From IMG/VR virus record IMGVR_UViG_3300046318_000144, positions 20,770-84,769 of that record: a stretch of DNA of 64,000 bases. One strand, written 5' to 3'. The DNA is from a virus. Shown one piece after another: positions 42,622 to 54,300 of this stretch. Made by a program: the position numbers and the translations under genes. How positions within the stretch are numbered: position 1 is the first letter of the stretch; every line of letters starts with the position of its first letter. The notes under the pieces are model-generated. The model saw nothing but the letters and a program-made list of their open reading frames with translations. It did not search any database and was not told the origin of the DNA.

Positions 42622-45600
42622 TTAGGTAAGGAGTCGGAGCAGTTTGCTCATCTCAGATTGAACTTCACCCTGAGAGTAAACATCTGCTCCAGACATGTAG
42701 GATTTCAGATTAGCGGTGGCAACATCTGCATCCTCTTTACCGATCTTGTCTTCGACTCTAGAAATCATCTGATCGATGAGATCCTTAAGTCCCGACGGTA
42801 GATCGCTAAATCTTAGTTTTTGCGCTTCCTGACCAAAAGGTAGTGGTAGGTTGGCAATTACACGGCCCAGTTCGCGAGCAGTGTTTTGGACATTCTCCAA
42901 AGCCTTAGGATTAAGTGCTTTACTATCCAAACGGTCAATCATTCCGAGTAGCTCGGAGCTAGCCTTCGCTGAGTCAACATAGTTTCCAGCAAACTCCATA
43001 TCTTCAGCAGCCTGAACCTTATTAAGAGCATCCTGTAGACCAGCAACACCTAGGTCTTGCTTTAGACGAGCGAGAACTTTACGGTACTTACCCTTAGCAT
43101 CACGAGGCTGAGTCACACCAGAGATGTACTTGGTACGACCCTCTTCGTCGTAGGCATCCTTAGCAGTAGTCTTACCAGCTTTAATGTCTTCAGCTAGTTT
43201 GATCTCTTCTTCAGTCTGCTTGTCAGCTTCTATTTTCGCTTCTTCAAGCTTCTTAAGATCTTCTTCAGATATTTGGTCATCAGGACCCGCTGCAGTGAGG
43301 CTAGAGATTCTAGAACGCATGCTAGCAATCATTGCCTCTGCATCCATAGAGCCAGCTGCCTTCCAGTTTTCTGGGATAAGGTCAGCCTTACCTAGAGCAC
43401 GAGCACGCTTGCGAATGTGTGTACGAACCTTTGCACGATCTTTAGGAGTTGATCGACCATATGCCTTAATAGCATTCTTTAGGTCTGACTCGTTACGGAT
43501 TGGGTAAGAACCATCTGGAAGAGCGTGACCCTTTTCAGCTAGATCCTTACGCTCTTCTTCCGAGATAGATGCAAGCTCTGCAACAGCAGATGCCACTAGA
43601 GCACGCTCTCTCAGTTCCTCTGCCTTAGCTGCAGCAGCTGTAATAGCGTATGTACGGGCTGCTTTCTTAGCATCCTTAATACGAGAACGTAGGTCTGGAG
43701 CGTTAGAAGCCAGTTCCGACAAGTTCTGGGCACGGATAGCTAAAGTAGTGAAGGCTTGGCTTCTAAGGATAGCCATATCCTGAGCACCAGCAGCCACAAG
43801 AGCCATAATCTTTCCAGATGCAACTAGAGCACGAGCAATTGGGAATCCTGGAACGTTAACCTGACATACAGCAACTAGCTCTAGTGAGCCACCGATTGGA
43901 CGCCAGTCACCAGAAGGAGCAGATGCACGTAGGGCACGAATCTGAGCCTCGTTAGCATCTGGGCGTAGTGAACCAGCTACCCAAATACCGTACTCGTCTT
44001 CACCAGCATGAACATCAGCGATAGCAGATGCAGTGTCGTCGTAGTGCTTAGCAGCCTGAGCAGCATCCGCACGCAACGATGCGTGTCCACCAGCGAGGGT
44101 TAGCTGACCAACTGGAACATCTCGTCCCGCATCAGTACGGCAAACGCCAGTGTGGAAGTAAGCATACTTGCTACGTGAGCGAGGAGGCTTAGTTGCGCTA
44201 GGCATACCAATGTGGTTTACATGCCATGCAGCAATGTGACCATAGATACGACCACTAGGGTCTACAGTCAGTGGTGTTGCCTTGCCAAGGTTTGGGTTAT
44301 TGAACCACTCGTCTGGTGGAGTCATTGGAATAGCTGACTCTAAGAATCCAGAACCAGAAGCGGTTAAAGCTTCAGCTGTTGCGAAAGAATCGAACGACTC
44401 TTCCTCATAGACTCCGTCTTCTGGAATCAATGTGTCCTCCTGGTCTCCCGCATTGTTTTCATCAATATTGATGACGCATTCTTGGAATGCTGGCTTAGCT
44501 ACAATTGTAGCAGCCATTACACGGGCGTGATTTATGATGAGTTTTTGCTTGCCCATTTCGGTTTCTTTTTTATCTAATTCCGAAGCGGTGTCGTCTTTAT
44601 GATTCTCTTCAGTTGCCTCAAACTGATCTAGATCAGCAGAAACTCCACGAATAAATCCGTGTCTGACTAGTCGTTCTGCTTCCCTACCGTAAGGCCCAGT
44701 ATCAAATACACCACGAGCATTACCAATGCCACCGTCGATACGCTCTACGTAATCAATTCGACCAACTACTACAGATCCTTCGTGACCGTCACCAGTCTTA
44801 ATCTGCCACAGTAGTGGTAGTGGTAATTCACGAATCTCTATAGATTCGTTATTGAATTTTCTTCCGTCTCCAGATTCAACATTCTCTGGTAGAAGTAGTG
44901 GAATGGTGAAAGCTGAACCATAACCCATTGGGATAGCACCAGCAGTTATGGCAAATCTAGAACGTGCAACATCTGCAGTCGCAGTTAGAACTGCCTTAGA
45001 GATCATTGCTTCATCAAAAGCCTGTTCTGACTCAAACATTCCAAATGCTCGATTGTTTCTACGTCCAGGATTCATCCTGCTTCCAGTGTAAACACCAGTA
45101 GCATCCTTGTGACGGAGCTGGCAGTAACCCTTAGCACGAACACCCATGTACTTAGATAGGTGGCGAACGCAACGCTTCCAGTCGCCAGGAGTTCCCCAGC
45201 GGATTTTAGCAGCACCCTTGCCACGAGTCCAATACTGGCGAAGTTCCTCTGCATTACCACGGTTACGGTCTAAACCACCAGCAGCAATTAGTGCTTGGAA
45301 TTCATCATCTCCACACTTAGCTAACTCCTCTAGAGCATCTACTATCTCTAGGTCTGGAGTCCAAGATCCCTCATAGAGATCATCTTCCTCTGAGTGGATA
45401 TCTTCGATAGGCATAAGCATATCTTTGTCAGTAATATGGGTAGGCTCACCAATGTTCTCGCCCCACACTTCTTCCATTAGGAACTCTTCTGCCCCTAAGT
45501 TACGGTGTGATTTATCAAGCTTAGCGTGGGTAGATGTGTACATACCCAATGCGTCCTTGTGGCGAAGCTGGCAGTAGCCCTTCGCTCTAATACCAAGATA

Positions 45601-47592
45601 TTTACTTAGGTGACGAACGCAACGCTTCCAGTCTCCTGGCTGGCCCCAACGAATCTTAGCTGCACCCTTACCAACTGTCCAGTAGCGGCGAAGCTGCTCT
45701 GCTCTACCTCTATTACGGTCAACTCCACCTGCAGCGGTAATTGGATTACCGTACAAGAAGTTTAGGATGTAGTCAGTAGTTAGGATAGACGCTGTTACGT
45801 TCTTAATACCATCAACCTGCTGAAGAATGTTATTTAGGATGGTGTCATCCAGCTTTACAACAGGAGGAGGGGTAGCTGACTTTAGGTCAAGCAGAACCTG
45901 AGAATCTTCTACCCACTTGCCATCTTTTCTAACGTAAGTTATTGGTTCTGTAGTAGTTATGGTTTTAGGGACAATAGCTACTAAGTCCATAACTGCCTGA
46001 TTGTCGTCAGGAGATACGATAGCTAAGTACTTTGGTGGGACGTCTGATGTTTTAGGTGTTAGTTGCTTTTCTGGAGCAGCAGCTACAACTGATTCAATCG
46101 AATAGGTAGATTTTGACCTAGGCTTGTATTTGTTACGCTCGCTGGCTACCCATGAAGGCCAGTTGTTGAGCATCTCATGTAGCTGCTCTTTAGGCAGCTG
46201 AGGTAGCGTACCTGGGAGGTGCGCGATAGGGCTGTTAATAGGAGTTCTTGGCTCTCCCAGAATCCCTGAAGTATCTAGTGGCTTGGTAAAGTCCTGAGCT
46301 GGAGTTTGCGAGGTTTCCTCAAAGCTGTCCTCAGCCTGAGTTTGCTTGGCTGGTACAGCAATTTGTGTACCATTATCAAGCTTTACCTGAACATTACCTG
46401 TAGCCTTATCGACGCCAGTAATTTCTCCTCTACCGTTATTGCCATCTTTACCGACAACTACACGGCTTCCTGTAGAAGCAAATCTTCCATTAGCATCTCT
46501 TAGAGCACCCTTAGCGATGTTAGAACGCTCTTCAGGAGTGTACTCTCCGTCACCAGCCTGGGTAGTCTTCGGAGCTGTAGAGCCAGCAGCAGTAACCGAG
46601 TCAACTAGGTTCCAGTCTTCTTCAGCAAAAGCATTTACAACCAAAGCTGCTTCTTCAGGATCGATCTCGTCGATAGATACGTTAGAGTATGGCCTCTCCT
46701 GGAATAGTGCAGATACAACAGCAGCAGACGCTGGGTCTACGATGTAGTGGTCCTTTTCTACATTGTCATATGGGTCGTCTAAAGCTTTGTCATAGGTGTA
46801 GATATCTCCATCTACGTGACCTAAGTCATCCCAAGCGCAGTCGTCCCAGACGTAAACCTGACCATCCATGTCAATCTTGTAGAGGCGGTCAACTCCAGAA
46901 CCATCTAGCCTTATACGAATTAAAAATTCTGGACCATGTTCTGGGTCTAGTTCATAAGCAACTTTAAAAGAATTAATGTCGGAGTCATAGCCTTCATGTA
47001 TAGCTTCTGGCTCACCCTGCGGAATGATCAAGTAAGCATCTGCAGTTACAGGCTTCTTGTCTTCCCTGTCAACAATAGACTTAGCCCAACGCCATGCGGC
47101 ATCTCCACCCCATAGAGCCCAAGCAATGCGACCATTCGAGGGGAAGTTATCTTCCCCAGGAGTCCAGCCTTTACCCTTTTTATCAACTTCATGACGAGGG
47201 AAATAGCGAGCAATATGGCGGACTTTCTTTAAACCAATCTGACCACCTTCGGCAAGAATACGAGCAGTATTCATACCTACAGGAGTGCCACCACGGTGGT
47301 GCTCCTTGTGCCACTTAAGGGCTTTTCTAGCTTCGACAACTACACCATCTGGAATAGTATACATACGGCCAGCATCAGCTGTTAAAGCAATATTAGATAG
47401 AGAGTTTAGAGCAGCATCAGCAAGCTGAATGGTGTCAGTGTCTATGTCGTCTGAGGTAGACCACTCTTCACTTGTGTAGCTCGAAAGAGCTCCACTTTCA
47501 ACGACCATCGAGAGGTCGGTATTGACAAGGACAGCTTTTTCCCCGCTAGAGAAAAGAGCTACTGAACCTCTACTACCTAAATAGTCAGTCAT
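42622..47592 (-). CDS. Giant capsid maturation protease polyprotein
   Basis: This 1,656-residue protein has actinophage prohead protease features in its centre: H937 (GDGHEGSVVVGRID) and S985 (IRGVSADLDQ), the likely catalytic pair of a U35-type protease, then a second region (GHIAAWHVNHIG, PVGQLTLAGGHAS, GEDEYGIWVAGSLRPD) that always accompanies such proteases. Around it are extra modules: an N-terminal domain with GWTPGEDNFPSNGRIAWALW near residue 145, two copies of a ~70-residue module (about 624-693 and 772-838, with GKGAAKIRWG and GDWKRCVRHLSKY), a ~1370-1420 LPDGSYPIRN segment, and a coiled C-terminus. It probably also serves as internal scaffold. It is several times longer than usual (~200-600). 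Confidence 0.82.
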   Translation of the reverse strand: MTDYLGSRGSVALFSSGEKAVLVNTDLSMVVESGALSSYTSEEWSTSDDIDTDTIQLADAALNSLSNIALTADAGRMYTIPDGVVVEARKALKWHKEHHRGGTPVGMNTARILAEGGQIGLKKVRHIARYFPRHEVDKKGKGWTPGEDNFPSNGRIAWALWGGDAAWRWAKSIVDREDKKPVTADAYLIIPQGEPEAIHEGYDSDINSFKVAYELDPEHGPEFLIRIRLDGSGVDRLYKIDMDGQVYVWDDCAWDDLGHVDGDIYTYDKALDDPYDNVEKDHYIVDPASAAVVSALFQERPYSNVSIDEIDPEEAALVVNAFAEEDWNLVDSVTAAGSTAPKTTQAGDGEYTPEERSNIAKGALRDANGRFASTGSRVVVGKDGNNGRGEITGVDKATGNVQVKLDNGTQIAVPAKQTQAEDSFEETSQTPAQDFTKPLDTSGILGEPRTPINSPIAHLPGTLPQLPKEQLHEMLNNWPSWVASERNKYKPRSKSTYSIESVVAAAPEKQLTPKTSDVPPKYLAIVSPDDNQAVMDLVAIVPKTITTTEPITYVRKDGKWVEDSQVLLDLKSATPPPVVKLDDTILNNILQQVDGIKNVTASILTTDYILNFLYGNPITAAGGVDRNRGRAEQLRRYWTVGKGAAKIRWGQPGDWKRCVRHLSKYLGIRAKGYCQLRHKDALGMYTSTHAKLDKSHRNLGAEEFLMEEVWGENIGEPTHITDKDMLMPIEDIHSEEDDLYEGSWTPDLEIVDALEELAKCGDDEFQALIAAGGLDRNRGNAEELRQYWTRGKGAAKIRWGTPGDWKRCVRHLSKYMGVRAKGYCQLRHKDATGVYTGSRMNPGRRNNRAFGMFESEQAFDEAMISKAVLTATADVARSRFAITAGAIPMGYGSAFTIPLLLPENVESGDGRKFNNESIEIRELPLPLLWQIKTGDGHEGSVVVGRIDYVERIDGGIGNARGVFDTGPYGREAERLVRHGFIRGVSADLDQFEATEENHKDDTASELDKKETEMGKQKLIINHARVMAATIVAKPAFQECVINIDENNAGDQEDTLIPEDGVYEEESFDSFATAEALTASGSGFLESAIPMTPPDEWFNNPNLGKATPLTVDPSGRIYGHIAAWHVNHIGMPSATKPPRSRSKYAYFHTGVCRTDAGRDVPVGQLTLAGGHASLRADAAQAAKHYDDTASAIADVHAGEDEYGIWVAGSLRPDANEAQIRALRASAPSGDWRPIGGSLELVAVCQVNVPGFPIARALVASGKIMALVAAGAQDMAILRSQAFTTLAIRAQNLSELASNAPDLRSRIKDAKKAARTYAITAAAAKAEELRERALVASAVAELASISEEERKDLAEKGHALPDGSYPIRNESDLKNAIKAYGRSTPKDRAKVRTHIRKRARALGKADLIPENWKAAGSMDAEAMIASMRSRISSLTAAGPDDQISEEDLKKLEEAKIEADKQTEEEIKLAEDIKAGKTTAKDAYDEEGRTKYISGVTQPRDAKGKYRKVLARLKQDLGVAGLQDALNKVQAAEDMEFAGNYVDSAKASSELLGMIDRLDSKALNPKALENVQNTARELGRVIANLPLPFGQEAQKLRFSDLPSGLKDLIDQMISRVEDKIGKEDADVATANLKSYMSGADVYSQGEVQSEMSKLLRLLT

Positions 47593-47598
47593 TTACTA

Positions 47599-47997
47599 CT
47601 AAACCGCCTTAAAGTCTTCCTCTGTAGGGTAGTCATCTTCTGGTGCTTCGCCATTGAAAATGCAATACTTTTTTAGATCTTCTTCTGTCAAGGTGCCATC
47701 AGCATATTTTTGATAAACAATTGACTTATCATTCTCATCGAATGCTTCATCATTATTCCAATCAATTAGGTATGATGCATATTCATTTCTATACATGAAT
47801 AATCTGTCACCATCACCATTGTCAACTGGCACCCAGGCGTCAGCTTCAGGATCATATTCTGAAGTAACGAAAGGGCCGTAGGATATGATTGTCTCGATTT
47901 TACGAGACTCTGGCTCTAAATAGATATATACGCTAGTATTAAATGTTTTGAGCTCAGTGTTTGGCTTATCACCTGGTAGAAGATAATTTTTTGTCAT
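47599..47997 (-). CDS. Acidic hypothetical protein, 132 aa
   Basis: I do not recognise this protein. It is very acidic and Tyr-rich, with no membrane segment. It resembles its upstream neighbour in style: both contain a YLEPE/YLEPV-type segment in the N-terminal part followed by a strand-rich middle, so they could be distant paralogues. Position between the giant polyvalent protein and the maturation protease suggests a virion or assembly role. Confidence 0.55.
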   Translation of the reverse strand: MTKNYLLPGDKPNTELKTFNTSVYIYLEPESRKIETIISYGPFVTSEYDPEADAWVPVDNGDGDRLFMYRNEYASYLIDWNNDEAFDENDKSIVYQKYADGTLTEEDLKKYCIFNGEAPEDDYPTEEDFKAV

Positions 47998-48017
47998 TAG
48001 TTAACCTCTTTACTATA

Positions 48018-48392
48018 CTACCGTACAATTGGATTGTCGTTTTTATCATAGTTGCTCGCTGTGTCAAGACCAAAGTCTGTCATAGTAGGAGCTTCACCGA
48101 TAACTTTGATGTCTTTGGTACCATACAAAGTGTATAGAGCCCATACGACAGTATTTAGGTCCTTAGTTGTAGCGTCAAAGAATGGACCTTCAGGGGTAGC
48201 TGCAATTTCTCCAGACGGTCCCATTGCAAATATGAAGTCACGGACGCTTTGAGCAATAACATCAGCAGATCCTCTAGAACCATACAGGTAATCAACTTCT
48301 TCAGCCTGTGGGTTCCAGTTAACTTTTGAACCATTAACTACGAAAGTCACTGGCTCTAGGTAGATACCTAGAACCTCTTCTCTATCTTCCAT
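48018..48392 (-). CDS. Hypothetical protein, 124 aa
   Basis: The protein is acidic, with an N-terminal IYLEPVTFVVNG strand pair also reminiscent of the next gene (VYIYLEPESRK), then a helical segment near VIAQSVRDFIFAMGPSGE and a Thr/Tyr helix. No family is recognised. The start overlaps the stop of the giant protein gene by one base, so it is translated in tandem with it. Confidence 0.55.
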   Translation of the reverse strand: MEDREEVLGIYLEPVTFVVNGSKVNWNPQAEEVDYLYGSRGSADVIAQSVRDFIFAMGPSGEIAATPEGPFFDATTKDLNTVVWALYTLYGTKDIKVIGEAPTMTDFGLDTASNYDKNDNPIVR

Positions 48393-51300
48393 TACTTCTC
48401 CTCATTAGGGACTACAGCATTTCCTGGACCGAATCCTTCAGTAGGACTCCAATCATTCAATGCTAACAGCATTCCAGTAGCTAGGTGTTTAACGTTGAAG
48501 TCCGTACCCTCATCACGGTTACGTCCAAATACACCCTTGATACCCTCAATCTCGGTCTTCTTACTAGAACTTCTGTAATACTTACCAGTCTCTGGGTCAT
48601 AGAACGCTCCAGGATATAGTCTATCCTCGCCAGTCTCTGGGTCTAGTCCCATTACCGACAGTCCATATGCTCCAGATGCAATTCCAGGATTAGTGAATAG
48701 GTCCTGCATAGCCATAGTAGATACTTCAGATGCCTCATCATTAGGGTTTAGGAATGCTTTCCTATTCAAGAAAGGATAAGCCTTAGCCATATAAGGCTGT
48801 GACATTCCCTTAATTGCTAGAGCCTGCTCTGATCCACCCTTATTTAGGTTAATGATAGGAACTAATCTCTCATTATCGGTTCCAGCATCAACTACAGCTC
48901 TGTCATAAAGCCAAGCGTGCTCGATTGCTCTCTGGTTAGGGTCTAACTTCTGAGTAAAGTGAGTCAACTCGTGAAGTGCTACGTCAGTAGCTGGGTTTAG
49001 TCCCTCTTCCTTAGCAGCAATTCTACGGTCCTTACCTCTTCTATTAGATAGGTGGATTTCATAACCCTTACCATTCTTGAGAGGGGCAAAGTGACCTCGC
49101 TTTACACCAGCTTTAACCTCTAGCTTGAGATTATTCTCTTTTAGGTGCTCTATCATCTTAAGGATGTTAGATCTCGGCATGTGCTTAAACGCTTCTGACA
49201 ATGCTTCAGCAGCCTTTATAGTGCTCTTCGAGTTTAGAGGAGCCTTCTTACCAGCAGTGACTAGTAGTCCATCAAACTCATCTAATGACACGTTGTCGAA
49301 CTGAACTCCAGCAGCTTCTAAGGCTTCTTTAGCAGCTACTCGCTCAGCTTGGTGGACATCATCTAGGTAGTCAGTAGCCTTAGCACGCTCCTGAGCCTTA
49401 TCCTTCGAGTACTGGTCAAAGTAGACTTTCTTAGCCTCTTCTGTAACTGCAGGATCAGTCAGAGCTTTGTATGCAAAAGCTAGCATAGGCTTCTTAGCAC
49501 TAAAGTCACTATCTTCATCTTCTAGATAGTAAGGTAGTCCCTTTACTCCAGCTTTTCTTAGATCCTTACTGAGCTTGGCAACGTCAATAACCTCTTTGCC
49601 ATCTTCAGTCTTAACGTACCCAGCGGCACGCATCTCATTGAATACACCAGATACTCCAGACTTACTGTCTTTAATACCATTAATAGTATTTTCCTCTAGG
49701 TCCAGAGCTGCTCTTCTTGCCACGGCGTAGTCGTTTCCAACCTTTGCTAGCGAGTCTAGGGCAGCACGAGCAATGTCATCGTAGGTAGCATCGTCAGGAA
49801 TGTCATAACCTTTTTGACGAAGGATATCCTTCATTCTTTCAGGTACTCCAGACCAAACTTCTTCGCCCATCGCAACTACTTCATTTTTGATATTGGTAGC
49901 TTCTTCGGTAGGGGCAACTGCCCATGTGTTCTCTACATTTTTACCTGAGATAGGTTTGATTGCTTCAGCATTCTCTGGCGTATTATCTGCAGAGTTCTTA
50001 GATATAGTCTTTGAAGGTTTTCTACCCTGCTGTCCAGATGAAATACCGAGAGCTGCAGCACGCTTAGCTACGTCAGTAGTGGCAGCTGGGCTAGGAATGG
50101 CATCTCTATTTGAAACTTCTGGTTTTAGAGGAGATGTATTAACCTTGCTACCCTCTTTAACTACTAGAGTATCAGTAGCCCCGTTGCCTCCAGGTATTCT
50201 ATACTTAACTGCAGTTACACGGCTTCCATCTCTTGCAGTTCCAGACTTAGGCTTACCAACTACTTGACCTAGTAGATCTCCAGTATCGTTATAGATTTTT
50301 TGGTTTTCAGCTAAGTTTTCAGCTACTTCAGTCTGACCATAGGATTCAGTACCGACACCCTTGTATATAACGGTATTTGTGTCAAGGTCAAAAATCTGAC
50401 CAGATGCACGGTCTACACGATACTTATCTGGCTGCTGCTCAGCGCGGAAGAAGGTTAGGTCATCTTCGTACAACCAAGGAGCCGATGAAGTTGGCTTAGT
50501 GTCAGGGGCAGTCTTTGTCATCTTTTTAGATGCCATAGGTAGTACGCTACCGTTGGCAAACTCTACCTTAACGTAGTCACCATAGACGTAAGACTGCTGC
50601 TCCTCGTCGCCTTCTTCACCTTCTTCGCCTTCACCACTATTGATTGATGGCGTGTGCTCTTTAAGTTTTCTTACAACTGTTCCGACTGCAGTCTCTCCGA
50701 CGTTATTTTTGATAATTACTCGGTCTCCAACTTGGAGGTCTTGACCATTCTTATCAGTGTGAGGGCGGTGAGTAGTGATGTCATCCTGGGCAGGCATATT
50801 GCTGTCTAGGTAGCCGTTAAACTGCTCCATCATCTGGTCTAGCTCACGCTTACTGCTATTTACATAGCGCTGCTCCATAATTCCTCTAAGAACATCTCTA
50901 GCAGTATCGCGAGCCGCCTGAGTGTCGGGGAGTGAGCGTAGGTGTGTAGCTAGGAGTGAACGTGCTTCAGCATAGTCTCCTGAATCCAAAGATTCTAATA
51001 TAGAACCTACTTCAGATCTCTTCTGTCTTAAGAAGTTCTTACCGTCAGTGTGAGTTACCTGAGCTCTACCGTAGAGGGCAAGGCTAGTTTCTTCTTCTGG
51101 GGTTCTAAGCTTTAGAGTAGTGTCAGACTTACCAAGGCCAAGCTTTGCCATCTGCAAGAGTCGGTCATATCTACCAGCTCTTAGGAGCTCAATTTCACCA
51201 ATAATACCGCCGTAGTTCTCACGGTACTTCTTATCTTCTTTAGGGTTACTCTTGTACTTAGTCTTAGCTGGGTCACGAGTGATTTTACTGATAAGTGATT

Positions 51301-54300
51301 CTAGACCAGCAGTACTCTTACCTGGCTCACCAAATAGCGACTTCAAGCTCTTGTGTGCCGAGTAGTGCCAGTATTCCTGAGACTCTCCAGTTTCGGTATT
51401 AGTTACCTTTACCTTGACTCTCCAGCTATTATTCTTGGCTTCTTTAAATGAAAGCTCTAGAGTGTGCTCGTCCCCAGCACCAGGTCCAAACTCATCTAAG
51501 AATGTTTCACGGTAGTAGGTTACACTTCCGTCTTCTTGAACCTTTGCTCCTGGGACAATCTTTTCCAAGATGAGCTTAATGTCCTTAGATGCATCACCAG
51601 AACCTCCACCCCACTTGTCTAGTACCTCTTGGATATTTTCATTTCTACCAATATTAGAGGTTCCATCATCACGGCGGTCCTCTGGGACAGCCTTCCATAG
51701 AGCTGATGGCTCATTAGCTGGTGGCTGAGGGGTAGCAGTCTTCTTAGAGCTAATCTTACGAGTTCTCTTAGGAACTAGTCTCTTAACTTTGTTGCCACTG
51801 TTATAGCGTCGTAGGCCATGCTCTAAGGCAAGCTCGTTGATTTGACCATTTTCAATAGCATCGATTAGGTCTCCAGTAGCATTTAGAGCGTCGAAGATCT
51901 CCTCACCAGATGCACCATCCTCGATCATCTTAGCGATAGAGCCGTCCTTGTCAGCTGGACCAACAATCTTCTTTAGACGGTCCTTATTTACCTCTTTACC
52001 ACGACTAACCAGCGCTGGGAAGTCCGCAGCAAGTTCATCATAGTTTTTATAAACACGGCTACCTAGTACGTCTTCATTGCTACGAGCACGTAGGGTAATA
52101 CTTCCATCTTTATTCTCTTTGATGTTCCAACGGTTTCCACCAAATACACCAGTGTACCCGCCAGGAGTACTGAGCTGTTCAATCCAGTCTTTCAGGAACT
52201 TATGTGTACGCTTGTCGCCTCCAGGACCAGACTTAGCTACTGGTGCAGTTTCTGGTACATCAGTGTCAAAACTAATCTCGCCATTATCATCCATAGCATA
52301 TAGAGCATTAAGTACTCTATCTTCCTTAGGAATAGCGGCTTCTTTAGCAGCTGTCTGCTCCAGAATCTGAGACTGCTTCTTTTCCTCTGAATCAACAACA
52401 TCCATGTTGAAGTCAGGCTCGCGCTGCATTTCTTTATTAGCACGAGCGAGACCGTCTTTGCCCTGGTAATTTTCAGTCCACTTTAGTGACCCCATGAATA
52501 GGCGTTTCTTAGCACGTGTAAGTGCTACATAGGCCAAATCTAGTTCTTGGTCGTCAGGGAATGCTACTGCACCAGTTTCAGGGTCAGTAACCTTAGGGGA
52601 ACCAAAGTCATCACCAATAATGATGTTGTCCCACTCAAGACCCTTTGCTCTGTGAGCAGTTGTAACCAATACATCGAAGTCTTCGGTATCTCCAGTGTCT
52701 AGTTTGAATAGGTTAGCAATATTGTTTAGGTAGAGCTCTCTATCAGAGTCTTCATCAATAACTAGCTCGTACTTGGTATTACCATCTGCATTTCTCTTAG
52801 TCCTCCAAGTAGGTAAGTCCCCATCTGGTTTTAGGATACTAGGGTCATTTTTGCTGAATGAGTTTCCAGAACCATTATTCTTACCTCCGATAACTAGATC
52901 ACGGAAGGTGGCACCTTTTAGCCCAGTAAGCTCAGCGTCTAAATTGCCATCAAGAATGAGCTTGTTTCCATAAACTTCCCACTTAATACCAGCAAACTCT
53001 CCGCTATCACCATCTGCAGCAGATAGGTTAGTAATATCGGCAAGGTCAATGTGACGCTCTGGCTGAACGATAACTCTAGACATAATACTCTCTAGAGGTT
53101 TAAGGTCTTCCTCAAACTTAGTTACCAGTCTTGCCCAGTAGGCGGCTTTTCCAGTAGGGTTCCTATTCATCTCGGCGAATAGGCTTTCCTTACTGTAGAT
53201 ATCTTTAAGGTCTGGGTGTACTACGGATGGTTGCTTGTCTCGTGAGTCTTTATCTTCTAGAATCCACTTAAGGTTTTCTAGTGCATCATCAACATCCTGC
53301 TTAAGTACAGAAGTTACAGCTACTTTTTTGCCACGATCGAGGAACTTCTTCATCTGGGCAAATCCACCCATGTTATTTCTAACGACAACGGCAGTAGTTC
53401 CGTCTAGACCATCTATGTTGTCAGAGGTTAAGATTTCTCCCTCGCCGTAGCCTTCGTTAGTTGACTTTAGACGGTACTTCTCACCAAGCAAGTTCAAAAG
53501 TGAGTTGGCAGCAGTAGAGATTTTTGTACCAAAACGACGGGTAGTGCTTAGGTTTAGAGCTGCTTCAGATAGACCATCAGAGTAACGTCCAATAGCATTC
53601 TCTGCTCCCATGAATCGGTAAATAGACTGAGCATTGTCACCAACCATAGATAGCTTGATGTTTCCAGCCCTGACGTTGTCCATTAGGACTTTTTCAATGG
53701 CAGGAACCGTGTCCTGAGCCTCATCCATGAATACATGGGTAATTGGTCTACCATTGTGCTTAAAGTCAGCGATATTAGGGTTAGTTAGTGTCCACATCTT
53801 GGTAGCAACTGCTGGAGAAATCGCAGTCGCACCCTTAACTACAGCCATCTTAGGCTTAGGATTACCCTGAGCATCTACGGCTGGCTGACCAGTCTTTTTA
53901 TCAATAGATTGTTCATAGATCGGGTCACCCTTTTCATCAAAAAGCTTGACACCATCTTCGTTTTTAGCCTGAACCTTCTCCCACACAGGAACTGAGGTTA
54001 GGTCCTCCCAGTATTTATTAGCAGATTCTACAATCTTTGCCTTTGCTTTTGCCTCATCTTCTGGTGTCATGTCTGGCCCATTGATGTGGTCGAAGTTCAC
54101 ATGCTGTGGGCCAATCTTCTCGTCAGCACTGTTGCTGTAATTTTCTACAGCATTAATTACTAACTGACCGTGAGCCGCTGGGCCTTGGTTCTTGCCCTTG
54201 ATGTTTATATCGTCTAGTTCTAAGAATTTAGCTATAGCATTAGCACCACTCTTGTGGAAAGTCTCGATAGAGCGGTAGCGGGCTCCCATAGCTCTAGAGT

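Noticed and set aside
42602-42632. Short 6-bp hairpin at the end of the maturation protease gene
   Set aside because: The stem is weak, overlaps the stop codon and has no T-run, so I did not list it as a terminator.
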